A DNA stretch of 52,598 nt from Parageobacillus caldoxylosilyticus NBRC 107762 (GCF_000632715.1 NZ_BAWO01000047.1:1-52598), one strand, 5' to 3'; shown: positions 40,498 to 48,519, counted from the stretch's first letter. The notes: a model not told the origin generated them from the sequence alone. Made by a program: numbers and translations.

Positions 40498-40815
40498 ATG
40501 TTCTTATATGAACTGGCTCAAGATGGACAGAGCGTCATCGTTTACTTTAAAGGGGATTTGGATATTGAAGTGACGGAAATAATGGAAGAAATTTTGCAGG
40601 AGTTAAGAGCCTTTGAAGTCATTCGAATAAACCTGGCAGAAGTCCCTTTTGTAGATTCTACTGGGATTGGTTTGCTCATTCATTTAGTAGATACATTGAA
40701 GCGCGAAAACAAACAAGTGATGATTTCCGATATGCAGCCAGAAGTGGAGGAAGTATTTGACATTATTCAATTGAAAGAAATATTAGGGGAAGAAATATTT
40801 GTTAAAACCAAATAA
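40498..40815 (+). CDS. STAS-domain (anti-sigma factor antagonist-like) protein
   Basis: A 105-residue single STAS domain. NLAEVPFVDSTGIGLLIHL holds the phosphorylatable Ser of SpoIIAA/RsbV-type proteins. Such proteins bind an anti-sigma kinase or a signalling partner when unphosphorylated. ATG 40498 follows GAGGGG; TTG 40483 is an upstream in-frame alternative. No kinase or sigma gene is adjacent; the following gene is a LytTR response regulator whose frame overlaps the stop, so the two may be one switch. Confidence 0.85.
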   Translation: MFLYELAQDGQSVIVYFKGDLDIEVTEIMEEILQELRAFEVIRINLAEVPFVDSTGIGLLIHLVDTLKRENKQVMISDMQPEVEEVFDIIQLKEILGEEIFVKTK

Positions 40816-40859
40816 TGATGGAGTGGGAGGGGGAACTGGATGAAAGGAAGAATCAACAA

Positions 40860-41606
40860 ATGGATATTCTGAAAATTGTTGTTGCGGATGACGATGCATC
40901 TTCAAGAATCCTCTTACGCCACTTCATCCGTTTTTTGCCGCAATATAAAGTCGTTGGAGAAGCAATAAGCGGAGAAGAATTTGTACGGCTCGTGTTGGAG
41001 GAAAAACCTGATATTGCCTTAGTGGACATAAAGATGCCTGATTTAGATGGGATGGAAGCGGTGAAAATATGCAAACAATCGCTTCCTGCCCTGCAGGTTA
41101 TTTTTACAACCGGATATGATGAATTTGCAGTAAAGGCCTTTGAGATTGCTGCGACAGATTATATTGTGAAGCCCATCGAACGAACGCGCCTTTTTCACGC
41201 ACTAGAAAAAGCCCGCAAACTCATCGAGTTGTCTAGACAAGACCATTTATCCATAAAAACGAAAAACAAAAGACTCGGCATCAAATCGCACAATTCCATT
41301 CTTTTTCTCCCAATGGAAGACATTTTGTTTGTAGAAAAAGAAAGCAGAAAAACGGTCATTCATACTGCAAACGAACGATATGAAACAACAGAGCCATTGA
41401 ACAAAATGGAAAATAAATTAGATGATTATTTTTTTAAAACCCATCGTTCGTATATCGTAAATTTGAAAAAAATAGTGAAAATTGAACCGGCGGGGGAAAC
41501 GTATTTAGCCCATTTTATCAATAGCCATAAAGTTGCCTATATCTCTAAATTAAAAATCCATGAAGTGCAAAAGAAAATCCTTCATATTCATGAATTTCAT
41601 CTTTAA
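40860..41606 (+). CDS. LytTR-family response regulator
   Basis: A 248-residue regulator with a receiver domain (about residues 3-118) and a LytTR DNA-binding domain (about 140-240). VADDD is the acidic pocket, PDIALVDIKMPDLDG holds the phospho-Asp, and TTGYDEFAVKAFEI and DYIVKPIE the Thr and Lys regions. In the LytTR part, ILFVEKESRKTVIHT and FFKTHRSYIVNLKKI are the family blocks. ATG 40860 has AAAGGAAG ten bases upstream; a 15-residue longer form from ATG 40815 overlaps the STAS stop. No intact partner kinase is present; the nearby kinase is a pseudogene. Confidence 0.88.
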   Translation: MDILKIVVADDDASSRILLRHFIRFLPQYKVVGEAISGEEFVRLVLEEKPDIALVDIKMPDLDGMEAVKICKQSLPALQVIFTTGYDEFAVKAFEIAATDYIVKPIERTRLFHALEKARKLIELSRQDHLSIKTKNKRLGIKSHNSILFLPMEDILFVEKESRKTVIHTANERYETTEPLNKMENKLDDYFFKTHRSYIVNLKKIVKIEPAGETYLAHFINSHKVAYISKLKIHEVQKKILHIHEFHL

Positions 41607-41727
41607 TGTTACTCGTTGCACGGGCTGGAAATAGCAAGCGCAGGCAGGGCTTCGTTGGTTCCGGCAGAAAAGTTGTCCACGGATCGTTTTTTTGAGTTTA
41701 TCATTAATAATTATTACGGAGGAAAAT

Positions 41728-43038
41728 ATGAATCAAAATCAATCGTTATCAGATGAGTCGTTTCGCCGTTTAGATATTTTAAGCAACGTATTTAATGCCA
41801 TAAGGGATATGATTTTTGTCACGGAAGTCGATGGGGATTCCTTTCGTTATATACTGGCCAACGAAGCGGCATGCAAAGCAGTAGGGGGAGGTGAAACGAT
41901 TTACGGAAAACGCCTCGAAGATGTTTTATCTCCCGAACAAGTATCAAGTATAAAGCCAAAATATCAACAGGCTGCGGAAACGAAAAGTGTTGTCGTTTAC
42001 GAAGATATGATTACAACTCCTGACGGCACGATCGTATGTGAGACGGTCCTTACCCCCGTCTGTGCTGAAAATGAACCATGCCGCATCATTGTTGCGGTTA
42101 TGAGGGATATAACAGAACGAAAAAAGAGGGAACACGAACTGCAAAAAATGAAGCAGCGGCTAAAGGCGAGCGAAGAACGCTATCGGAAACTGGTAGAATT
42201 TTTGCTGGAAGCGATTATCGTATTTAATCGCGAGGGGAGAATTATTTACGTAAATATAGCAGCGGTAAAATTGCTTGGGGCAAAACAGAAAAAAGATATT
42301 GTTGGGAATTTTATATGGAAATTTTTGTATAATAAAGCACAAGCGCCGAAGAAAATGAGGCAACATTGGCAGAAAGCGTTAGGCGTTCAGTCCCCTTTTA
42401 TAGAAGAGCTCCTCAGGCTTGATGGAAAAATGATTTATTCAGAAGTTTTGCTGTCTTCCATTGAGTATGGGGGAGAACCGGCGATTCAAGGGATTTTTCG
42501 CGATGTCACGGAAAGAATTAATTATGAAAGGCAACTGGAATTTTTAGCGTTTCATGATCCTTTGACAGGTTTGCCAAATAGAAGATTATTTCTAGATATT
42601 GTTAGCCAATCCATAGAAGAAGCGAAGCAGACAAAAAAAGGACTGGCCGTTATGTATTTAGATATGGATCATTTTAAGGATGTGAATGATACGCTCGGCC
42701 ACGATATTGGCGACCAGCTTCTAAAACGCTTCGCCAAAAGATTAAAGGAGAATATTGGCACGAATGCCGTTCCTTGCCGCATTGGCGGAGATGAGTTTTT
42801 AGTGCTGTTCAAAGATATAAAAAAACGGGCGGATATTGAAAAGCTAGTCAGGAGGTTATATAAAAACATTCAGGAACCTTATAAAATTAAAGAGCACGAA
42901 ATTAAAGTTACCATAAGCATTGGGATTGCGGTTTATCCGGCTGACGGCACTACCCCGAAAGAATTAATCCGGCGCGCCGATCAAGCCCTTTATGAAGCGA
43001 AAATAGAAAGAAATAGTTATAGATTTTATATACAATGA
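41728..43038 (+). CDS. PAS-PAS-GGDEF diguanylate cyclase
   Basis: A 436-residue soluble protein with two PAS domains (about residues 15-140 and 150-265) and a C-terminal GGDEF domain (about 270-436). The first PAS domain ends IIVAVMRDITERKK and the second GIFRDVTERINYERQ; the cyclase part has DPLTGLPNRRLFLD and RIGGDEFLVLF. The active site is intact, so it should make c-di-GMP. No EAL domain is present, unlike the protein at 34240. ACGGAGGAAAAT precedes ATG 41728; the frame upstream to 41692 is spurious. Protein-like sequence continues in frame after the stop (43039-43161). Confidence 0.9.
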   Translation: MNQNQSLSDESFRRLDILSNVFNAIRDMIFVTEVDGDSFRYILANEAACKAVGGGETIYGKRLEDVLSPEQVSSIKPKYQQAAETKSVVVYEDMITTPDGTIVCETVLTPVCAENEPCRIIVAVMRDITERKKREHELQKMKQRLKASEERYRKLVEFLLEAIIVFNREGRIIYVNIAAVKLLGAKQKKDIVGNFIWKFLYNKAQAPKKMRQHWQKALGVQSPFIEELLRLDGKMIYSEVLLSSIEYGGEPAIQGIFRDVTERINYERQLEFLAFHDPLTGLPNRRLFLDIVSQSIEEAKQTKKGLAVMYLDMDHFKDVNDTLGHDIGDQLLKRFAKRLKENIGTNAVPCRIGGDEFLVLFKDIKKRADIEKLVRRLYKNIQEPYKIKEHEIKVTISIGIAVYPADGTTPKELIRRADQALYEAKIERNSYRFYIQ

Positions 43039-43161
43039 TTTTTTGGCTTTGCGGAATATGCTGCCCCACGAGGGAAATGGCGGGAAGATAACCCGGCCGT
43101 TTTTACCGTCATTTTTGACAGAACGATGGGCAAATCAACTGGAATGACAGCAACACGCTAA
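43039..43161 (+). pseudogene. possible coding remnant after the GGDEF gene
   Basis: In frame with and directly after the GGDEF stop, 40 codons read FFGFAEYAAPRGKWREDN, AVFTVIFDRTMGKSTGMTATR and end in TAA just before a terminator. It has no start codon. The sequence looks like the C-terminus of an unrelated protein that lost its body. The family is not recognised, so the call is tentative. Confidence 0.35.
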
Positions 43162-43163
43162 AA

Positions 43164-43199
43164 CCCCCGTTCCCTAAAAACAAGGAAACGGGGATTTTT
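43164..43199. terminator. terminator
   Basis: CCCCCGTTCC and GGAAACGGGG pair with one bulge around CTAAAAACAA, followed by ATTTTT. It lies between the GGDEF gene and the convergent feoB gene. Confidence 0.75.
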
Positions 43200-44593
43200 C
43201 ATACAATGCCAAACCATTTGGCAAGTTGCGCTGTGAAAAATGTGACAGCAATAGCGATGCTTGTCGGAAGGGCAAACGCAACAAACGTCCATTTTTTGCT
43301 TTTGGTCTCTTTATAAATATTAACGAGCGTGGTGCCGCACGGATAATGAAGCAAGGAAAACAGCATCATATTGAGCGCGGTCAGCCACGTCCAGCCGTGG
43401 TCGACGAAAATTTGTTTGAGCGAGCGGAGGCCATCGACTTCCGTCAAGGAACCGGTGGATAAATAGCCCATTAATAAAATCGGCAGGACGATTTCATTCG
43501 CAGGCAGCCCTAAAATAAACGCCATTAAAATATAGCCATCAAGTCCAAGCGCTTTGGCAAAAGGATCGAGCCAGTTTGCCAAATAAGCGAGAATCGTCGT
43601 GTCGCCGATATGAATATTTCCGAGCACCCATGTGATGACCCCAGCCGGAGCGGCAACCACAATGGCTCGTTTTAGCACATAAATGGATTTGTCCAATGTA
43701 GCACGAAGAATGGTATCCCATATTTTCGGGCGCCGGTACGGCGGCAGTTCTAATGTGTAATGGGTCGGGATGCCGCGCAATGCCGTTTTTGACAGCACCC
43801 ATGAAACCGTCAGCGTAACGACGATGCCAAACAGCACCATTGCGACGACAACACTAGCGGTGACGAATGTTTTCCATCCGCCTGTGTAGCTTGCCGCCAT
43901 AAATAGAGAAGATAGTAGGATCAATGTCGGCCAGCGTCCGTTGCAAGGGACGAAATTGTTCGTTAAAATCGCCAGCATTCGCTCGCGCGGCGATTCGATG
44001 ATGCGAGTCGACATAACGGCAGCGGCGTTGCAGCCGAATCCCATTGCCATCGTGAGCGATTGTTTTCCATGTGCGCCTGCCTTTTTAAACAAGCGGTCCA
44101 TATTGAAAGCGACACGCGGCAGATAGCCGTAATTTTCAAGCAGCGCGAAAATTGGAAAGAAGATCGCCATCGGCGGCAGCATGACACTCACCACCCAGGC
44201 TGTGCCCCGGTATAAGCCTAACACAAGCAGTCCGTATAGCCAGTCAGGCGCATGGATCGCTTGAAAGAACAGCGTTAAATAGCCTTCCACCCAACCGAAA
44301 AAGCTTGCTAACATACTCGACGGAATATTCGCGCCGGCAACGGTGATATAGATGACGACGGCCAGCATCACGAGCATGATTGGAAATCCCCATAATTTTG
44401 AAGTAAAAATGCGGTCTAACTTCTCCGTTTCATATTGTTTTGCTTGATTTGTATAGGTAACCGTTTCATTGCAGATTGCTTGGGAGGTGCGAAAAATCGC
44501 CGCTACGATTTGTTCGCGCGTATCCGCAGGCGTTAGCGCTCGCGCTTCGTTCATCAGCTCTTCAAATCGATTTTGCGGGACCGTGGCATGCAT
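43199..44593 (-). CDS. feoB: FeoB membrane domain (C-terminal half of split FeoB)
   Basis: A 464-residue polytopic protein equal to the transmembrane part of the ferrous-iron transporter FeoB. The two Gate (nucleoside-recognition) domains are recognisable: LPPMAIFFPIFALLENYGYLP, GFGCNAAAVMSTRIIESPRER, NNFVPCNGRWPTLILLSS and, late, LNMMLFSLLHYPCGTTLVN. It has an independent start: AAAGGAGGTG, the best Shine-Dalgarno in the window, lies 7 bases before ATG 44593. It overlaps the GTPase gene by 32 bases in a different frame. The two proteins together would make one transporter. Confidence 0.9.
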   Translation of the reverse strand: MHATVPQNRFEELMNEARALTPADTREQIVAAIFRTSQAICNETVTYTNQAKQYETEKLDRIFTSKLWGFPIMLVMLAVVIYITVAGANIPSSMLASFFGWVEGYLTLFFQAIHAPDWLYGLLVLGLYRGTAWVVSVMLPPMAIFFPIFALLENYGYLPRVAFNMDRLFKKAGAHGKQSLTMAMGFGCNAAAVMSTRIIESPRERMLAILTNNFVPCNGRWPTLILLSSLFMAASYTGGWKTFVTASVVVAMVLFGIVVTLTVSWVLSKTALRGIPTHYTLELPPYRRPKIWDTILRATLDKSIYVLKRAIVVAAPAGVITWVLGNIHIGDTTILAYLANWLDPFAKALGLDGYILMAFILGLPANEIVLPILLMGYLSTGSLTEVDGLRSLKQIFVDHGWTWLTALNMMLFSLLHYPCGTTLVNIYKETKSKKWTFVAFALPTSIAIAVTFFTAQLAKWFGIV

Positions 44594-45299
44594 ATATAGA
44601 CACCTCCTTTACAGATGGAAGTGGTTGCTGCTGGAAAGCGCGAAGCAAAGACATATCTCCGTCAAGCAATCGAAGCGCGACCCAGCGGGCAGGGTACGCA
44701 TCGCCAATGACTTCTTTCACTCGTGGAATGAGCTTTTCAATACATTGTTCAATTTCTGGACTGTACCGGACGGTAATCGGGTTTGTTTTGATTTTTCCGA
44801 GCACCATGGAATCGATTGTCTTTAATAACGTGTCGATTCCTTCTTTATTGCGCGCGGAAATCGGGATGACCGGCACTCCTAATGTTGCCGCTAGTTTCTT
44901 GGTATCGATGCGGATCCCTTTCTTTTTGGCTTCGTCCATTAAGTTCACACAGACGATGACGTTGCTTGTCATCTCCAACACTTGCAAGGCGAGATTTAAA
45001 TTCCGTTCCAAAGCGGTAGCATCGAGTACTACTATCGTAATATCGGGTTTTTCAAAAATAATAAAATCCCGCGCCACTTCTTCATCCGCTGAATTTGAAT
45101 AAAGCGAATAAGTTCCGGGCAAATCGATCATTCTGTAGCGGTTGTTATTGTACGTAAAAAATCCTTCCGCATGAACGACCGTTTTTCCTGGCCAATTTCC
45201 GGTATGCTGGCGCAATCCAGTCAGAACATTAAACAATGTGCTTTTTCCGGTGTTTGGATTTCCGGCAAGCGCAATGGTATATTCATTCATTGCCATCAT
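44562..45299 (-). CDS. feoB: FeoB GTPase domain (N-terminal half of split FeoB)
   Basis: A 245-residue protein with the FeoB G domain and part of the helical switch region. G1 is AGNPNTGKSTLFN, G2 the HTGNWPGKTV loop, G3 DLPGTYSL and G4 NLMD; SARNKEG is G5-like. The last native block (ARWVALRLLDGD) is followed by an out-of-family tail and a stop, while the membrane domain continues in another frame. The start is one of ATG 45299/45296/45290; GGGGAGAG lies 6 bases before 45299. The gene begins inside the end of feoA, so the three frames form one message. It gates iron flux through the membrane half. Confidence 0.88.
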   Translation of the reverse strand: MMAMNEYTIALAGNPNTGKSTLFNVLTGLRQHTGNWPGKTVVHAEGFFTYNNNRYRMIDLPGTYSLYSNSADEEVARDFIIFEKPDITIVVLDATALERNLNLALQVLEMTSNVIVCVNLMDEAKKKGIRIDTKKLAATLGVPVIPISARNKEGIDTLLKTIDSMVLGKIKTNPITVRYSPEIEQCIEKLIPRVKEVIGDAYPARWVALRLLDGDMSLLRAFQQQPLPSVKEVSIYACHGPAKSI

Positions 45300-45543
45300 A
45301 TATTCTCTCCCCATAAATATGGTCACTTTCTTCTTTCCGCAACGCAATCGTCGTATTGCATACACGATATGCGGTCGGGTCTCCCAGCGGGCTTTTTTGC
45401 AGCACTGCGACTTCACAGCCGGGCACAAATCCTAAATCTAGCAATCTTCGCTTCATGATGTCATCATTTATATCCAGTTTCGCAATGCGGAAACGTTCTC
45501 CCGGTTCAGAGTCGGATAAGCGAGAAATTTTTGCTCGTACCAC
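45283..45543 (-). CDS. feoA: FeoA-family protein
   Basis: An 86-residue SH3-like protein required for ferrous iron uptake through FeoB. The core MKRRLLDLGFVPGCEVAVLQKSP and the ending TTIALRKEESDHIY are typical; the family usually has 75-90 residues. It starts at ATG 45543 with GGGAGGG upstream and overlaps the start of the FeoB GTPase gene by 17 bases. A TTGACA-17-TAAGAT promoter lies 70-100 bases upstream on the same strand. No clear Fur box was found for this operon. Confidence 0.9.
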   Translation of the reverse strand: MVRAKISRLSDSEPGERFRIAKLDINDDIMKRRLLDLGFVPGCEVAVLQKSPLGDPTAYRVCNTTIALRKEESDHIYGERIYDGNE

Positions 45544-45610
45544 AATAATTTCCCTCCCGTTAATAAGTTTCCTTTGTATTATTTTTTTTACCTAGACCAA
45601 CTTTTATTTT

Positions 45611-45639
45611 ATCTTATTCCTGCCTTGAATTTTTGTCAA
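45611..45639 (-). promoter_or_regulatory. putative feoAB promoter
   Basis: On the minus strand TTGACA (45639-45634) and TAAGAT (45616-45611) are 17 bases apart, about 70 bases before the feoA start. Confidence 0.55.
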
Positions 45640-45679
45640 TCATTTTGTTTCGCCGTTTTATGACGAATTTCCCTATGTA

Positions 45680-45694
45680 GATAAGTTTCTTATC
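45680..45694. promoter_or_regulatory. perfect inverted repeat between feoA and aacS
   Basis: GATAAG-TTT-CTTATC is a perfect 6-3-6 palindrome. It resembles a Fur-like operator but has a 3-base centre instead of one, so a different regulator is possible. It lies upstream of both divergent genes. Confidence 0.4.
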
Positions 45695-45796
45695 ATTCAC
45701 AAATTATATTCTCAATAGTAAGAAGAGATGGTATTATATAAATAGTCTAATAATTCTGTATCATAAACGCCAAAAGTCTAAGGAAAGGTGGTGACG

Positions 45797-45816
45797 TCTG
45801 CGTTTTGAAACGCAGA
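45797..45816 (+). promoter_or_regulatory. hairpin between Shine-Dalgarno and start codon of aacS
   Basis: TCTGCGTTT-TG-AAACGCAGA is a perfect inverted repeat lying between AGGAAAGGTGG (45781-45791) and ATG 45822. When it is folded, the distance from the Shine-Dalgarno to the ATG falls from about 30 to about 10 bases. A five-codon leader (GTG ACG TCT GCG TTT TGA) also starts at 45791. Confidence 0.55.
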
Positions 45817-45821
45817 TCATC

Positions 45822-47810
45822 ATGAAAGCGATTACGGAAGGAACAGTGCTTTGGAAACCGACAAAAGAGCAAATAGAGAAATCCAACATTCAACGTTATA
45901 TGGACTGGCTCAAAGAAAAAAAGGGGCTTTCTTTTGAAACATATCGGCAATTATGGACATGGTCAGTCGAGCAGCTAGAAGACTTTTGGGAAACGGTGTG
46001 GGAATATTGCGGCGTCAAATCAGCGACTCCATATCAATGTGTGCTGGAAGAACACAAAATGCCTGGCGCAAAATGGTTCCCGGGGGCAACGTTAAATTAT
46101 GCGGAGCATGTATTCCGACATGTACGCGATGACCGCCCGGCGCTTATTTTCCGTTCGGAGCGCATCCCTTATCGGGAAGTATCTTGGCAGGAATTAAAGG
46201 AAAAAACGGCGGCTGTGGCAAACGCTCTCAAAAAAATCGGCGTCAAGCCGGGAGACCGCGTTGTTGGGTATATGCCGAACATTCCGGAAACGGTAATCGC
46301 CTTTTTGGCGTGCGCCAGCATTGGCGCAATTTGGTCGTGCTGTTCGCCGGATTTTGGCGCGGGCAGCGTCATTGACCGCTTCCAGCAAATCGAGCCGACC
46401 GTGCTGTTTGCGATCGACGGCTGCCAATATAACGGCAAAGAATTTGATAAGATGCCGATTGTCCATGAATTACGCGAAAAACTGCCATCGCTGAAAAAGA
46501 CGATTTTGCTTCCGTATTGGCGCGAACAGGTGCAAGCGCCGGATGATTCCGTGTTATTATGGGAGGATATTATTCAGGAAAAAGGAGAGCTTTTCTACGA
46601 ATATGTGCCGTTTGACCATCCGCTCTGGATTTTATACTCTTCAGGCACAACCGGACTGCCAAAACCAATTGTCCAAGGGCATGGCGGCATTTTGCTGGAG
46701 CATTTAAAGATGTTCATGATTGCGGAAAATATGACAAAGGAGAGCACGTTTTTCTGGTTTACGACAACGGGATGGATGATGTGGAATTTTCTCATCGGCG
46801 GCTTGCTGGCCGGGACAACAGTGGTGCTTTATGACGGCAGTCCAACCTATCCGGACGGAAACGTATTATGGGATCTGGCCGAAAAAGCGAAGATTACCCA
46901 TTTTGGCACGAGCGCAGCGTTTATCAACATATGCATGAAACTTGGACTGAAGCCGAAAGAATCGTACGACTTGTCCCATTTGCAGACGGTTCTTTCTACC
47001 GGGTCTCCACTCACTGTCGAAGGATTTGCCTGGGTATACGAAAACGTCAAGGAAGATATTAATTTAGCCTCCTGCAGCGGGGGGACGGATGTATGCACCG
47101 CTTTTGTCGGCGGCTCGCCGATTTTGCCGGTTCGCGCCGGCATCATTTCCTGCCGCGCGTTAGGAGTAAATGTGCAGGCATTTGATGAAAATGGCAAGCC
47201 ATTAATTAATGAAGTCGGGGAGCTCGTGATTACCGAACCGATGCCGTCGATGCCGCTGTTTTTCTGGAACGACAGCAATCATGAGCGCTATATCAGCAGC
47301 TATTTCGATACGTATCCAGGGGTTTGGAAGCATGGCGACTGGATTAAAATCGATGAGGAAGGCGGCTGCGTCATTTACGGACGCTCTGATTCCACCATTA
47401 ACCGTGCTGGCGTCCGCATGGGCACAAGCGAGATTTACCGCGCCGTGGAAGCGGTCGACGAAGTGCTCGAAAGCCTGATCATCGATTTGGAAATGATGGG
47501 CAGAACCTCGTTTATGCCGCTTTTTGTCGTATTGAAGCCGGGAGCGGTGCTCGATGAGGCGTTAAAAGAGAAAATCAAGCAAGCCATCCGGCAAAACGTG
47601 TCGCCGCGCTTTGTCCCGGATGAAATTTACGAAGTGAAGCAAATTCCAAAAACATTAAACGGAAAGAAAATGGAAATCCCAATCCGCAAACTGCTTCTCG
47701 GCTTCCCGCTCGAAAAAGCGGTCAATCCAGGATCGATGGCGAATCCGGAGGCGCTTGACTTCTTCATTGAGCTGGCAAAGACGATCGAAACGAAGGCGCA
47801 TACGAGCTGA
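45822..47810 (+). CDS. aacS: acetoacetate-CoA ligase
   Basis: A 662-residue adenylate-forming enzyme that activates acetoacetate to acetoacetyl-CoA. The N-terminal ACS-type cap has GAKWFPGATLNYAEHVF. The AMP-binding motif is LYSSGTTGLPKPIVQG, followed by FWFTTTGWMMWNFLIGGLLAG, a typical acetoacetyl-CoA synthetase block, and YGRSDSTINRAGVRMGTSEIY. The C-terminal catalytic Lys is in LNGKKMEIPIRKL. No in-frame ATG, GTG or TTG exists between the upstream TGA (45792) and ATG 45822. It lets the cell use ketone bodies or PHB breakdown products. Confidence 0.92.
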   Translation: MKAITEGTVLWKPTKEQIEKSNIQRYMDWLKEKKGLSFETYRQLWTWSVEQLEDFWETVWEYCGVKSATPYQCVLEEHKMPGAKWFPGATLNYAEHVFRHVRDDRPALIFRSERIPYREVSWQELKEKTAAVANALKKIGVKPGDRVVGYMPNIPETVIAFLACASIGAIWSCCSPDFGAGSVIDRFQQIEPTVLFAIDGCQYNGKEFDKMPIVHELREKLPSLKKTILLPYWREQVQAPDDSVLLWEDIIQEKGELFYEYVPFDHPLWILYSSGTTGLPKPIVQGHGGILLEHLKMFMIAENMTKESTFFWFTTTGWMMWNFLIGGLLAGTTVVLYDGSPTYPDGNVLWDLAEKAKITHFGTSAAFINICMKLGLKPKESYDLSHLQTVLSTGSPLTVEGFAWVYENVKEDINLASCSGGTDVCTAFVGGSPILPVRAGIISCRALGVNVQAFDENGKPLINEVGELVITEPMPSMPLFFWNDSNHERYISSYFDTYPGVWKHGDWIKIDEEGGCVIYGRSDSTINRAGVRMGTSEIYRAVEAVDEVLESLIIDLEMMGRTSFMPLFVVLKPGAVLDEALKEKIKQAIRQNVSPRFVPDEIYEVKQIPKTLNGKKMEIPIRKLLLGFPLEKAVNPGSMANPEALDFFIELAKTIETKAHTS

Positions 47811-47847
47811 CGGATCAGATCTCCTCCTTCATGGGGAGGATAAACGA

Positions 47848-47885
47848 GAGGTTGTTATTAAGTGCCGCCGCTTAATAACAACCTC
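47848..47885. repeat. 15-base perfect inverted repeat
   Basis: GAGGTTGTTATTAAG and CTTAATAACAACCTC flank TGCCGCCG. No T tract follows on either strand, so it is not a normal intrinsic terminator. A shorter hairpin (CCTCC/GGAGG) precedes it at 47822-47840. It lies between aacS and the GAF gene. Confidence 0.7.
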
Positions 47886-47934
47886 AATGCATGTCGACGA
47901 TGAGATTTGATTACAAATAAAGGAGAAACGGGGC

Positions 47935-48474
47935 ATGGAGCCAAGCAAGCGGCAAAAGCTAATGAAAAAAATTGAAAACCATTTGCGGACGACGGCGAGA
48001 AAATTAGTGAAGTTTGATACGGAAGGAGAAGCGTTGCAATACTTGGTCAATTCGTTTCGGGCGGAGCTCGAATGCGATTTAATTGCCATTGTATTAAAAG
48101 AAGGAAATGATGTAGTCCCTACATTGTATCAGGGCGACTTTCTATACGGAACGACATATCCTCCTATTGAGATTGCCAGCTGCTCGCCCCGATTGTTTGA
48201 AGGAAGTGTAACGTTTCAGGAGATGGAAGGCAACGACACGTGCCCATTAATTGATTTATTAAGAAGGAATGATATCACGACATGGTTTAGTGTCCCAATT
48301 AAAGATGAGGAAAGCGAATACGGCATTTGCATGATTGGTTTTCAACGCCATGTATCTTTGCTCGCTGAGGCAAAGCAGCTTTTTGACGATTTTGGCGAAG
48401 ATGTCGCCCTTGCGATTACGGTGGCCAGGAAAAAAGAAATCAAACAAAGAAGAGAACATATCCATTTTAATTAG
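47935..48474 (+). CDS. GAF-domain protein
   Basis: A 179-residue soluble protein that is essentially one GAF-type sensor domain (about residues 25-165): ALQYLVNSFRAELECDLIAIV, ITTWFSVPIKDEESEYGICMIGF, and a final helix LFDDFGEDVALAITVARKK. No output domain follows; it ends at a terminator, so it could be a free sensor or the surviving front part of a longer regulator (PucR- or kinase-type). AAAGGAGAAACGGGGC precedes the ATG. Ligand and partner are unknown; co-transcription with aacS is possible across the hairpin. Confidence 0.72.
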   Translation: MEPSKRQKLMKKIENHLRTTARKLVKFDTEGEALQYLVNSFRAELECDLIAIVLKEGNDVVPTLYQGDFLYGTTYPPIEIASCSPRLFEGSVTFQEMEGNDTCPLIDLLRRNDITTWFSVPIKDEESEYGICMIGFQRHVSLLAEAKQLFDDFGEDVALAITVARKKEIKQRREHIHFN

Positions 48475-48518
48475 ATGGGGAAGCTAGTTCCTATAAGGGT
48501 TAGCTTCCCCATTTTTTT
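48475..48518 (+). terminator. rho-independent terminator
   Basis: ATGGGGAAGCTA and TAGCTTCCCCAT form a 12-base perfect stem with a 14-base loop, followed by seven T residues. It ends the GAF gene. Confidence 0.9.
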
Positions 48519-48519
48519 A

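Noticed and set aside
47848-47885. Long hairpin as intrinsic terminator of aacS
   Set aside because: No run of T follows on either strand; it is kept as an unexplained inverted repeat.
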